64,000 bases of DNA, taken from assembly GCF_001590925.1 (NCBI RefSeq), contig NZ_BCTU01000014.1, positions 1 through 64,000 on the forward strand, read 5' to 3'. Positions 16,833 through 26,844 of this stretch are shown piece after piece. The DNA is from Serratia plymuthica NBRC 102599 (GTDB lineage Bacteria; Pseudomonadota; Gammaproteobacteria; Enterobacterales; Enterobacteriaceae). How positions within the stretch are numbered: position 1 is the stretch's first letter; each line of letters begins with the position of its first letter. A program made the translations under genes and the position numbers. The notes under the pieces are model-generated. The model had not been told where the DNA came from and searched no databases. It saw nothing but the letters and a program-made list of their open reading frames with translations.

Positions 16833-18287
16833 TTAACGGGTCAGGGTCGCGCTATTGGCGACCACGCTATCCCCCTGCTTCTCCGCCGTAATGCCGCCCC
16901 CCAGTACCTTATACAGCGTAATCAGGTTCTGGTACTCGGTTTGCTGCGCGCTGATCAACGATTGGCGAGCGGTGTACAGCGTCCGCTGCGCGTCCAGCAT
17001 GTTCAGGTAGGTATCCACGCCGTGCCGATAACGCAGTTCAGCCAGGCGGTAATATTCCCGCGAGGCTGCCACGTAGCCGGTTTGCGCCGCCAGTTGCTCC
17101 CCAATGGTGCCTTTGCGCGCCAGCGCATCGGCCGTTTCCTGGAACGCCGTCTGCACCGCTTTCTCATAAGTGGCGACGTACAGATCCTTTTGTGCCTTGG
17201 TGTAGTTGAGCTGCGAGGTGTTATAGCCGCCGGTGAAAATCGGCAGACTGATGCTTGGCGCAAAGGACCAGACGCCGGCGCCCTTGCTGAACAGGGACGA
17301 CAGCTCCCCGCTGCCCACGCCGCCGCTGGCGGTCAGGCTGATCGACGGGAAGAACGCCGCGCGCGCGGAACCGATGCTGGCATTGGCCGACTTCAGATTA
17401 TGCTCGGCTTCCAGGACGTCCGGCCGGTTCAGCAGCACCTGCGACGACACATTGGCCGGCATGTCTTTCATGATGCCGGACAGCGCCTCGATCCCGTTCG
17501 GCAACAGGCTTTCGGGCACGCTTTGCCCCACCACCAGATCCAGCGCGTTTTTCGCCTGCGCGGCGCTGGTGGTATAGCTGGCGACGTCTGAACGCGCCTG
17601 CTGATAAACCGTGTCCGCCGAAGCCACATCCACCATAGACAAAATGCCGTTTTGCTGGTTTTTACGCGTCACTTCCAGCGACAGCCTGGCGCTTTCCATC
17701 GTGTCTTTGGCAGCCGTCAACAGGCTGCGTTCCGCCGCCACGTTCACCCAGTCGGTGACGATATCGGCGATCAGCGTCAGGCGCGTACTTTTTGCTGCCT
17801 CGGACTCCGCCAAATAGGTCTCGAATTTTGCGCGCGACAGGCTGCGGTTTTTACCGAACAGATCCAACTCAAACGAACTGGTGCTGGCGCTGGCTTCGTA
17901 GCTCTGGCTGATGGCGGTCGCATTGCCGTTGCCGGTCAAAGAGCGTGAACGCGTGCCGTCCACCCCGGCGTTGATGGTTGGGAGCAGTTCAGAGCGTTGT
18001 TCGCCGTATAACGCTCGCGCCGACTCAATGTTGGCGATCGCTTCACGCAGATCACGGCTGCTGCTCAGCCCCATCGCCACCACCTGCCGCAGCTGGGCAT
18101 CCACCACATAATCGCGCCACGGGATATCCGGATAGCTCAGCGAAAGCTTACCGCTTGGCGTGGCATAGGCGGCACCTTGCGGCAGGTTTGCCGGTACCGG
18201 CGCCTGCGGCCGCTGGTAGTCCGGATCCAGTGAAATACAGCCTGCCAGTAACAGGGGGAATGTCAGAGTTATCAAACGTTGCAGCAC
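16833..18287 (-). CDS. RND efflux outer-membrane channel lipoprotein (OprM/NodT family)
   Basis: The product is 484 residues starting at GTG 18287, with GGAGAATAAT upstream inside the end of the pump gene. The signal ends with lipobox LLAGC (Cys17), then the family-typical SLDPDYQRPQAPVP. Two OEP repeats follow (RDLREAIANIESARALYGEQRSELLPTINAG; DVLEAEHNLKSANASIGSARAAFFPSISLTASGG). Trimers of such proteins form the TolC-like duct across the outer membrane. It is the last gene of a tripartite operon, after the membrane-fusion and RND genes with 1-2 bp gaps, so the complex carries its own channel and does not depend on TolC. Confidence 0.93.
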   Translation of the reverse strand: MLQRLITLTFPLLLAGCISLDPDYQRPQAPVPANLPQGAAYATPSGKLSLSYPDIPWRDYVVDAQLRQVVAMGLSSSRDLREAIANIESARALYGEQRSELLPTINAGVDGTRSRSLTGNGNATAISQSYEASASTSSFELDLFGKNRSLSRAKFETYLAESEAAKSTRLTLIADIVTDWVNVAAERSLLTAAKDTMESARLSLEVTRKNQQNGILSMVDVASADTVYQQARSDVASYTTSAAQAKNALDLVVGQSVPESLLPNGIEALSGIMKDMPANVSSQVLLNRPDVLEAEHNLKSANASIGSARAAFFPSISLTASGGVGSGELSSLFSKGAGVWSFAPSISLPIFTGGYNTSQLNYTKAQKDLYVATYEKAVQTAFQETADALARKGTIGEQLAAQTGYVAASREYYRLAELRYRHGVDTYLNMLDAQRTLYTARQSLISAQQTEYQNLITLYKVLGGGITAEKQGDSVVANSATLTR

Positions 18288-18288
18288 A

Positions 18289-21200
18289 TTATTCTCCTGC
18301 CTGTGGCGTGGTGCTTTCTACCTGTTTGGCGACGACCGGTTTACGTGCAAATACCCGGCGTACCAAAACGTAGAACAAAGGAACAAAGAAGATCGCCAAT
18401 AGCGTCGCGGTAAGGGTACCGCCGATAATCCCGGTGCCAATGGCTATGCGGCTGTTGGCGCCGGCACCGGTGGAGATTGCCAGCGGCAATACCCCGGCGG
18501 TAAACGCCAGCGACGTCATCAGAATGGGCCGCAAGCGCATACGGGATGCTTCGACCGCCGAGGCGATCAGCGTTTCTCCGTGCTGGTACTTCTCTTCGGC
18601 AAACTCCACGATCAGAATGGCGTTCTTGGCCGACAGGCCAATAATGGTCAACAGCGCCACCTGGAAGTAGATATCGTTTTCCAGACCGCGCAGCGTGACC
18701 GCCAACAGCGAACCTACCACGCCCATCGGCACCACCATCATGACCGCGAACGGGATCGACCAGCTCTCGTACAACGCCGCCAGGCACAGGAACACCACCA
18801 AGAGCGCGATGGCATACAAGGATCCCGCCTGGCCGCTGGTCAGGCGCTCCTGATAAGAAAGCCCGCTCCAGGAGTAGCTGCTGCCCGCGGAGAACTTCGC
18901 CGCCAGTTTTTCCATTTCATCCATCGCGGTGCCGGAGCTGGTGCCCGGAGCGCCTTCGCCGGTGATTTCGAACGACGAAAGCCCGTTATAACGCGACAGG
19001 TTTTCCGGCCCGTAGATCCAGCGCGATGAGGCAAAGGCCGAGAACGGCGTCATGCTGGTCGTGGTCGTGCCTGAACTGGTGCTGGTTGAGCTGCCGCGCA
19101 CAAACCACTTATCCAGATCCTCCGGTTTTGAACGGAACTCCACATCCCCCTGCATATAGACTTTCTTCACCCGGTTGCGGTCGATAAAGTCGTTAACATA
19201 GGTGCTGCCGAAAGAACTGGTGAGGGTGCTGCTGACGTCGCTGGCGCTCAGGCCCAACGCTTGCAACTTGTCATTATCGATATCCACCTGCAGCTGCGGG
19301 GTATCCGGCAAGGTGTTGGCGCGCACGGCGATCAGGCCCGGATTTTTGCCGGCGGCGGCAATAATCTGGTCACGCATCGCCTGCAACTCCGCACGGGTCG
19401 TTGCGCCTTTGGCCTGCAACTCGAAGGTGAACCCGTTGGACTGGCCAAAACCGTCGATCGACGGCGGGCTCATCGAAAACACCTGAGCATCGCGAATGCT
19501 GGCGAAGTGCCCCATGGCGCGTTTGGCAATCGCGTCGGCGGTGTTCTCGCTGCCGCTGCGCAGGCTCCAGTCCTTGAGGCTGACGAAGGCCATGCCGGCG
19601 TTCTGGCCGCTGCCGCTAAAACCAAAGCCGTTGATGGTAAAAATGCTGTTGACGTTGGCCTTCTCATTGTTGAGGAAGTAATCCTTCACCTCGTCGCTGA
19701 CCACCGAGGTACGAGCGTCGGTAGCGCCTGCCGGCAGCGTATACTGCACCATCACCATCCCCTGATCTTCGTTAGGCAGGAAGCCGGTCGGCAGGCGCAT
19801 ATACATGACGGCGGCCGCGATCAGCAACAGGCCGTACATCAGCAGGTAACGCATGGGACGGTGGATCACCCTGCCGACCTTGTCGGCATACTTCGCCTGC
19901 AGCCGGTCATAACCCCGGTTGAATTTACCCAGCAGGCCTTTGTCGGTCAGTTCCTCATGCGCGGGTTTCAGCAACGTGGCGCACAGCGCCGGTGCCAGCG
20001 TCAGCGCCAGGAGCACCGAAAGCGCCATGGAAGAGACGATAGTGACGGAGAATTGGCGATAGATAACCCCGGTGGACCCGCCGAAGAATGCCATCGGCAG
20101 GAACACCGCAGACAGCACCATCGCAATGCCCACCAACGCGCCGGTGATCTCTTTCATCGACTTTTCCGTCGCTTCGCGCGGCGGCAGTTTTTCTTCGCGC
20201 ATCACGCGCTCGACGTTCTCCACCACCACGATGGCGTCATCCACCAACAGCCCGATGGCCAGTACCATGCCAAACAGCGTCAGGGTGTTGATCGAATAGC
20301 CGAACACCGCCAGCACGCCAAAGGTGCCGAGCAGCACCACCGGCACGGTAATGGTCGGGATCAGCGTCGTACGCAGGTTCTGCAGGAAGATGAACATCAC
20401 GATCACCACCAGCACCACCGCTTCGAACAGCGTCTTCACCACTTCTTCAATCGAGATATTGATAAAGTCGGTGCTGTCTTTCGGGTATGCGACCTTGTAG
20501 CCGTCAGGCATGGATGACTGGTATTCCGCCACCTTGGCCTTGACCAGCTTGGCGGTGTTGAGCGCATTGGCTCCTGCGGCCAGCTTGACCGCGATACCCG
20601 CCGCCGGGTGACCGTTCAGGCGTGCGCTGGAAGAGTAATCCTCGTTGCCCAGTTCAACCCGCGCCACATCGCCCAGGCGAACCAGGGCCCCGCTGCTGTC
20701 GCTTTTCAGGATGATATTGCGAAATTGCTCCGGCGTTTGCAGCCGGGATTGCGCCTTGACCGTGGCGGTCAGTTGCTGATCGGCGCCGGCCGGCAGATCG
20801 CCGACCTTACCCGCAGAAACCTGGGTGTTTTGCGCCTCAATCGCCGTCTCCACATCGGACGGCATCAGCGAATAAGACGCCAGCTTGGTCGGGTTCAGCC
20901 AAATGCGCATGGCGTATTCCGAGCCGAAAACCTGCACATCGCCCACGCCGTTAATGCGCGACAACGGGTCTTGCAGGTTACTGACCAGATAGTCGGCGAT
21001 GTCTGCCATCGTCGCTTTATCGGTCTCATCGTACAGACCGACGATCAGCAAAAAGCTGCTCTGCGATTTCTTGACCGTTACCCCTTGTGAGGTGACCTCG
21101 GACGGCAAGCGGCTTTCCGCCTGTTGCACCTTGTTTTGCACCTGTACCTGGGCGATGTCCGGATCGGTACCCTGATCGAAGGTGACGTTGATGCTCACCG

Positions 21201-21459
21201 AACCGTCGGAACTGCTGGACGACGAGAAATACAGCAGGCCGTCCAGGCCGGTGAGCTGCTGCTCAATGACCTGCGTCACGCTGTTTTCCAGGGTTTCCGC
21301 ATCAGCGCCCGGATAGGTAGCCGAAATGGCGATCTGCGGTGGGGAAACGTCCGGGTATTGCGAAATGGGCAACGAGTTGATCGACATCAGGCCACACAGC
21401 ATGATGATGATCGCGATCACCCAGGCAAACACCGGCCGCCGAATAAAGAACTGCGCCAT
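18289..21459 (-). CDS. RND (HAE1) multidrug efflux pump, AcrB-like inner-membrane subunit
   Basis: The product is 1056 residues, the normal size for HAE1 pumps. It begins MAQFFIRRPVFAWVIAIIIM and carries the proton-relay aspartate pair in GLLVDDAIVVVENVERVM (TM4), FGGSTGVIYRQFSVTI, and the C-terminal GLSAKNAILIVEFAEE with the relay Lys. Two large periplasmic loops separate TM1/2 and TM7/8. It would form the homotrimeric, proton-driven pump of a tripartite exporter, taking drugs, dyes or detergents from the periplasm and outer leaflet. It resembles Serratia Sde/AcrB/MexD-like pumps, but the exact subfamily and substrates cannot be fixed by eye. Confidence 0.95.
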   Translation of the reverse strand: MAQFFIRRPVFAWVIAIIIMLCGLMSINSLPISQYPDVSPPQIAISATYPGADAETLENSVTQVIEQQLTGLDGLLYFSSSSSSDGSVSINVTFDQGTDPDIAQVQVQNKVQQAESRLPSEVTSQGVTVKKSQSSFLLIVGLYDETDKATMADIADYLVSNLQDPLSRINGVGDVQVFGSEYAMRIWLNPTKLASYSLMPSDVETAIEAQNTQVSAGKVGDLPAGADQQLTATVKAQSRLQTPEQFRNIILKSDSSGALVRLGDVARVELGNEDYSSSARLNGHPAAGIAVKLAAGANALNTAKLVKAKVAEYQSSMPDGYKVAYPKDSTDFINISIEEVVKTLFEAVVLVVIVMFIFLQNLRTTLIPTITVPVVLLGTFGVLAVFGYSINTLTLFGMVLAIGLLVDDAIVVVENVERVMREEKLPPREATEKSMKEITGALVGIAMVLSAVFLPMAFFGGSTGVIYRQFSVTIVSSMALSVLLALTLAPALCATLLKPAHEELTDKGLLGKFNRGYDRLQAKYADKVGRVIHRPMRYLLMYGLLLIAAAVMYMRLPTGFLPNEDQGMVMVQYTLPAGATDARTSVVSDEVKDYFLNNEKANVNSIFTINGFGFSGSGQNAGMAFVSLKDWSLRSGSENTADAIAKRAMGHFASIRDAQVFSMSPPSIDGFGQSNGFTFELQAKGATTRAELQAMRDQIIAAAGKNPGLIAVRANTLPDTPQLQVDIDNDKLQALGLSASDVSSTLTSSFGSTYVNDFIDRNRVKKVYMQGDVEFRSKPEDLDKWFVRGSSTSTSSGTTTTSMTPFSAFASSRWIYGPENLSRYNGLSSFEITGEGAPGTSSGTAMDEMEKLAAKFSAGSSYSWSGLSYQERLTSGQAGSLYAIALLVVFLCLAALYESWSIPFAVMMVVPMGVVGSLLAVTLRGLENDIYFQVALLTIIGLSAKNAILIVEFAEEKYQHGETLIASAVEASRMRLRPILMTSLAFTAGVLPLAISTGAGANSRIAIGTGIIGGTLTATLLAIFFVPLFYVLVRRVFARKPVVAKQVESTTPQAGE

Positions 21460-21461
21460 AA

Positions 21462-22616
21462 TTACTGCTCCCCACCGTTAGCCGTGCCGGTCGCCGTCTG
21501 CTTTTGCACTTCAACCGCTTTAACCTCGACGCCGGCGGCCACCTTATTGGTGCCTTCGACGATCAGGCGATCGCCGTCGTTCAGCCCTTTACTGACCAAC
21601 CAGTTGCTGCCGATCACCCGTTCGGTGGTGACCGTGCGCTGCTCAACCTTGTTTTGCGCATTCACCACCAACGCAGTGGCCTCACCTTTGGCATTGCGGG
21701 TGATGCCCTGCTGCGGCGCCAGAATGCCTTTCGGATCGACGCCATTATCTACCCTGGCGCGAACGTACATGCCCGGCAGCAATTCATGCTCCGGGTTAGG
21801 GAATACGGCGCGTAGCGTAACGGAGCCGGTAGACTCATCCACCGACACTTCCGTCAGTTCCAGTTTGCCGTCATGCGCATAAGGCGTGCCGTCTTCAAGC
21901 TTGATGGCGACCGGTGTGACATCGTCACGTTTTAAGGACGCCTGCAGTTTGCGCAACCTGAGCAATTGGCTGCTGGACTGCGTGAGATCGACATAGATGG
22001 GGTCCAGCGCGCGGATAGTGGCCAGCGCATCGGTCTGGCTGGCGGTAACCAGCGCACCCGGCGTCACCGAGGAAATACCGATACGGCCGGAAATAGGCGC
22101 ACGCACCTGGGTATAAGCGAGATTGATTTTGGTGGTTTCCAGCGCCGCCTGATACTGGTCGACAGCGGCGACCGCCTCCAGATAGGTCGCCATCGCATCG
22201 TCCGCATCCTGTTTGGAGACGCCATTCTCTTTCACCAGCGCGGCGTAACGTTGCGCCTTCAGGCGGCTGGATTTCACCGTCGCCTGCGCACTTTTCAACT
22301 GTGCGGCAGCCTGGTTATAACTGGCCTGATAGGTGGCGGGATCGATTTGATACAGTACCTGGCCGGCTTTTACCTCGGCCCCTTCGGTAAACAAGCGCTG
22401 TTTGATAATGCCGTCAACCTGCGGACGAACGTCCGAGGTCATGGTGGCGTTCACCCTGCCGCTCAAATCGCTGCTCAGCGTGACCGGTTGGCCGTGCAGC
22501 GTCGCGACCCCCACCTCCGGCGTGCCGCCCGCTCCCATCGGGGCTCCGCCGGGTTTGCCATCACAGGCGGTCAGCAATAACGCCAGGCCGACAAGAAAAA
22601 TCTTTTTGCTCTGCAT
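21462..22616 (-). CDS. RND efflux periplasmic adaptor (membrane-fusion lipoprotein, AcrA-like)
   Basis: The product is 384 residues with lipoprotein signal MQSKKIFLVGLALLLTAC (Cys18). The lipoyl half-motifs are VRPQVDGIIKQRLFTEGAEVKAGQVLYQIDP and INLAYTQVRAPISGRIG, with an alpha-hairpin (about 95-160) between them. Then come the beta-barrel and membrane-proximal domain (VSVDESTGSVTLRAVFPNPEHELLPGMYVRA). It links the RND pump to the outer-membrane channel. It is the first gene of the operon; a palindrome at 22630-22653 immediately upstream is a likely TetR-type operator. Confidence 0.95.
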   Translation of the reverse strand: MQSKKIFLVGLALLLTACDGKPGGAPMGAGGTPEVGVATLHGQPVTLSSDLSGRVNATMTSDVRPQVDGIIKQRLFTEGAEVKAGQVLYQIDPATYQASYNQAAAQLKSAQATVKSSRLKAQRYAALVKENGVSKQDADDAMATYLEAVAAVDQYQAALETTKINLAYTQVRAPISGRIGISSVTPGALVTASQTDALATIRALDPIYVDLTQSSSQLLRLRKLQASLKRDDVTPVAIKLEDGTPYAHDGKLELTEVSVDESTGSVTLRAVFPNPEHELLPGMYVRARVDNGVDPKGILAPQQGITRNAKGEATALVVNAQNKVEQRTVTTERVIGSNWLVSKGLNDGDRLIVEGTNKVAAGVEVKAVEVQKQTATGTANGGEQ

Positions 22617-22629
22617 CGAGTATCTATCC

Positions 22630-22653
22630 TATTGAGAACGTTTATTCTCAATA
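22630..22653. promoter_or_regulatory. Operator palindrome upstream of the RND operon
   Basis: ATTGAGAA-N6-TTCTCAAT, extendable to 9-bp arms, is centred about 25 bp before the adaptor start codon. The 8-6-8 architecture is the same as at 24266-24287 in front of the TetR gene, and the half-sites share 5 of 8 bases. Confidence 0.6.
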
Positions 22654-22731
22654 TATAGATTCTGATCTTTTTAGTCTGACAGGGTTACGTAAGGATTCGG
22701 TAAAAGTCCTTCGCAAAGCATGAGAGACGCC

Positions 22732-24287
<1,556 letters not shown>

Positions 24288-24313
24288 ATATGAGTTATTC
24301 TTTTCTCCGGTCA

Positions 24314-24997
24314 ATGGATCTCGCCGCGATGACAGCACAAAACGTTAAAAAAAACCCCTCTCCACGCCGCCCTGGCAGGCCCAGCGGCGCGGCCAACGGG
24401 GCAGAAAAACGGGAGCATTTGCTCGACACGGCGCTGAACTTGTTCGCCCGTCAGGGCATTGCCGATACCTCGCTGAACGCCATTGCCCGCGAGGCCGGCG
24501 TTACCCCGGCGATGCTGCACTACTACTTTCACAACCGTGAACAGCTGCTCGATGTGCTGATAGACGAACGTTTCCTGCCGGTGAGAATCGCCGCCGGCGA
24601 CGTTTTCGACGCCAACGAGGACGATCCGGTGGCGGCTTTCACTGAGTTGGCGCAGCGGTTTATCGATATTTCCATCGCGCACCCGTGGTTCGCCCCGCTG
24701 TGGTTGCGCGAAGTGATGAGTGACAGTGGCGTATTGAAGCAGCGGATGGACGAGCGCTTTGGCGACAAACAACGCAAAACGGCGATGCAGTCCATCGTTC
24801 GTTGGCAGGCGGAAGGCAAGCTGCACGCCGATCTGGAGCCCTCCCTGCTGATTGTCACCCTGTTTGGCATGACGCTGCTGCCGTTAGCCACGGCGTCAAA
24901 ATGGCAGCGTGATAACTCCCTCAGCCCGCTGCGTGCCGACGATATTGCCCGTCACGCCATTACGCTGCTCACTCACGGCCTGGGGCCGCAACGCTGA
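24314..24997 (+). CDS. TetR-family transcriptional regulator
   Basis: The product is ~227 residues. The start is uncertain: ATGs at 24290, 24314 and 24329 are in frame. The first abuts the operator with no leader, and none has a good ribosome-binding site. The helix-turn-helix region is REHLLDTALNLFARQGIADTSLNAIAREAGVTPAMLHYYFHNREQLLDVLIDERF, textbook TetR. The C-terminal ~140 residues form the ligand-binding core. It most likely represses the divergent DHA2 exporter and perhaps the RND operon through the related palindromes. Its last 11 codons plus the following hairpin are duplicated at 26658-26730, on the far side of the DUF3289/DUF943 cassette. Confidence 0.88.
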   Translation: MDLAAMTAQNVKKNPSPRRPGRPSGAANGAEKREHLLDTALNLFARQGIADTSLNAIAREAGVTPAMLHYYFHNREQLLDVLIDERFLPVRIAAGDVFDANEDDPVAAFTELAQRFIDISIAHPWFAPLWLREVMSDSGVLKQRMDERFGDKQRKTAMQSIVRWQAEGKLHADLEPSLLIVTLFGMTLLPLATASKWQRDNSLSPLRADDIARHAITLLTHGLGPQR

Positions 24998-25037
24998 AGA
25001 GAGATCCATTCTGGTGCGGGCCGCTCCCGCACCGGGT
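24965..25037. repeat. Left copy of 73-bp direct repeat flanking cassette 2
   Basis: It covers the end of the TetR gene (LLTHGLGPQR, stop) and the hairpin GGTGCGGG/CCCGCACC. It matches 26658-26730 at 69 of 73 positions, counted by eye; the four differences are at 24973 and in the hairpin loop region. The hairpin can serve as the TetR-gene terminator. Confidence 0.9.
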
Positions 25038-25102
25038 ATTTCTTTAGTGGGATTTAAGCTGGAGTGGTGTAAAGACGTTGCCGATAAGTGATTCTTAATG
25101 CC

Positions 25103-25146
25103 CCCCTGAATAGGTATATTTTCAATACTCTGTCAGGGGTTGTTTT
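25103..25146 (+). terminator. Hairpin with T tract downstream of the TetR gene
   Basis: CCCCTGA (25103-25109) pairs with TCAGGGG (25133-25139), with an inner GTAT/ATAC pairing, and is followed by TTGTTTTT on the plus strand. It would stop plus-strand read-through into the convergent DUF943 gene. Confidence 0.5.
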
Positions 25147-25154
25147 TCTAAGGA

Positions 25155-25631
25155 TTAGTCCTCTTTAACTATGCTCCCATCTTCTTTTTGATAATATACG
25201 GCATTGTTTGTAACATACTTCACAACTCCTCCAGATGTCTTATAAATCGTTATTATCTCATTCTTTTTTTCTAAGCAAATTTTTTTAGCTTCATCAAAGC
25301 AATATAATTCTTCAAGGCGGGAGGTAAAAAGTGAGTCTGCCCTATAAATTTCATAGCCATCGCCAAAATCCCAAATACTTACAGAATAAGAACCATTTCT
25401 CTCTGGCTTAGGTATTCCGTATTTCGTCTTAATGGTATGTTCATTCTTTTGCCACCATGTTATTTTACCCTCATCTGTAATAGGAGGGCTTTTTATTATT
25501 ATGTCTCTGTTATCATGTGTGAGTACAATGTCAACGGGTCTGTCTTTTACCCACAAATAGAGTGCCAAGGAAGATAAGAAAAATAATCCACCTATGAGTA
25601 ATGTTCGTTTGTAGTTTGATTTTTTTATCAT
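25155..25631 (-). CDS. DUF943 family protein, membrane-anchored (putative immunity partner)
   Basis: The product is 158 residues. A basic N-terminus precedes one transmembrane segment (TLLIGGLFFLSSLALYLWV, ~10-28), leaving a periplasmic domain with the DUF943 hallmarks SPPITDEGKITWWQKNE, IWDFGDGYEIYR and a CFDEAKKIC pair of cysteines. Its ATG overlaps the upstream DUF3289 stop (ATGA), implying translational coupling. DUF943 has no established function. A periplasm-facing, single-pass partner encoded directly after a putative effector is the typical layout of immunity proteins (inference). The cassette is strongly AT-rich and bounded by a 73-bp duplication. Confidence 0.75.
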   Translation of the reverse strand: MIKKSNYKRTLLIGGLFFLSSLALYLWVKDRPVDIVLTHDNRDIIIKSPPITDEGKITWWQKNEHTIKTKYGIPKPERNGSYSVSIWDFGDGYEIYRADSLFTSRLEELYCFDEAKKICLEKKNEIITIYKTSGGVVKYVTNNAVYYQKEDGSIVKED

Positions 25632-26482
25632 GACTGCCTGTCCCCTTTTATTTCCACAGTAGCTTCCATATTTGTCATGAATGGTTTATAGCCAAATTTA
25701 TTATATCTCTGAAGGATAAACCATATACGGAACAAACGGTAATTACGAAACCCCGCAACATCTCTATTATCTAATCCAAAGTGGTCCTGAACAGTGTAAT
25801 GGACTATAGCATGATAGCGGTCATTATCAATCTGTAGCGATTTTATAGTGATATGCGTTGCATAGGTATCATGTACGGTGATACCTAATCCGTTAACTCT
25901 ATCTTGCCATCTATTGAACTTTGGTAGGATGGTTTTTTGCATATCGCCAAACAATGAAGTAAGGTCACCAGGGAAGATATTATGATTCCAATTAATCCCC
26001 CTCTCTATTATTTCTTTTATTTTTAACAGTGAACTTTTATTTGTTCGATCTCCAAGAATGAGCTCTTTCAATGCTACATTTAACGAAACATCCCTAAACG
26101 GAGTGCCATTGCCGTTTTGCATGTGGTCGATCATCTTTCCGACGAGGTTCTTATACGGACCGGAAAAAGAGAATGGTTTCGATAAGCTGCGAAATTCATC
26201 AAAGAGGATCTTTGCGCATTCTTTACGCGTCACTTTCTCGCTTTTATCGTTTGTCCCATAAGGCAAGGATTGCAGTTGCGTAAACGGCGATATCTTTGTC
26301 AACGTGTATGGGTTAACCTCGGCTGATACATCATTCATATTAAAATCTGTTTTTAATTGTATTTCGCTTAGATCGCCACATCGCATATCATCGGCACCGT
26401 AATCATCCATACGTTTTTGGGTTATGAATATAGAATAGGGAAAGCATAACGCGTGTGAATTTGATTGAGTGGTCTCTGACAC
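25628..26482 (-). CDS. DUF3289 (YPO3983-like) family protein, putative effector
   Basis: The product is 284 residues from GTG 26482, with AAGGAA 6-7 nt upstream. It contains the family blocks FPYSIFITQKRMDDYGADDMRCGDL, VNPYTLTKISPF, KFNRWQDRVNGLGITVHDTYATHITI, VHYTVQDHFGLD and RIWFILQRYNKFGYKPFMTNMEATVEI, so it appears full length. No signal peptide or transmembrane segment is present. The activity of DUF3289 is unknown to me; its pairing with DUF943 recurs in Enterobacterales from memory. The conserved His/Asp/Trp-rich core suggests an enzyme. Position in an AT-rich coupled two-gene cassette points to an interbacterial effector, unproven. Confidence 0.8.
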   Translation of the reverse strand: MSETTQSNSHALCFPYSIFITQKRMDDYGADDMRCGDLSEIQLKTDFNMNDVSAEVNPYTLTKISPFTQLQSLPYGTNDKSEKVTRKECAKILFDEFRSLSKPFSFSGPYKNLVGKMIDHMQNGNGTPFRDVSLNVALKELILGDRTNKSSLLKIKEIIERGINWNHNIFPGDLTSLFGDMQKTILPKFNRWQDRVNGLGITVHDTYATHITIKSLQIDNDRYHAIVHYTVQDHFGLDNRDVAGFRNYRLFRIWFILQRYNKFGYKPFMTNMEATVEIKGDRQS

Positions 26483-26844
26483 AGTAAATTCCTTTTCGCT
26501 ATTAATGGGTTCTAATCTTCCTTATCAGGTCGAGATCTTACTTTAAACCTGTCGGGACAGAATAACCAGAAATGGACATTTATAAAGGTTCTATACTCAA
26601 AATAATTCAAGTTACAGGCAGAGGAAAACGTTAAGCCTTATGAAGACATCCCTAAACCTGCTCACCCACGGCCTGGGGCCGCAACGCTGAAGAGAGATCC
26701 ATTCTGGTGCGGAGCACTCCCGCACCGGGTGCAATACCCACCTTGACCTGCTCGCTTTCCCGCTATTGGCGCCCGTCGCTTAACTGGCACCCTTTTTGCT
26801 TTGGCTACTCCGCCTAATTTGGCTTTTTAATCAGGGGTAGCGCT
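26483..26844. other. Intergenic region holding cassette-2 promoter and the right repeat
   Basis: 26483-26657 is AT-rich and should contain the DUF3289 promoter. 26592-26620 (TATACTCAAAATAATTCAAG followed by TTACAGGCAG) resembles half of a palindromic enterobacterial repeat; compare 47825-47885. 26658-26730 is the right copy of the direct repeat. The remaining 114 bp lead into the asparaginase gene and presumably contain its promoter. Confidence 0.5.
26658..26730. repeat. Right copy of 73-bp direct repeat (TetR 3'-end remnant plus hairpin)
   Basis: It encodes LLTHGLGPQR and a stop in frame but lacks the rest of a TetR gene, followed by hairpin GGTGCGG/CCGCACC with a diverged loop. The stem is preserved while the loop differs, as expected for alleles from different strains. 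Confidence 0.9.

Noticed and set aside
19261..20517. 418-codon plus-strand open frame inside the RND pump gene
   Set aside because: His/Arg/Gln-rich antisense shadow of a GC-rich conserved gene; no start context and no homology pattern.
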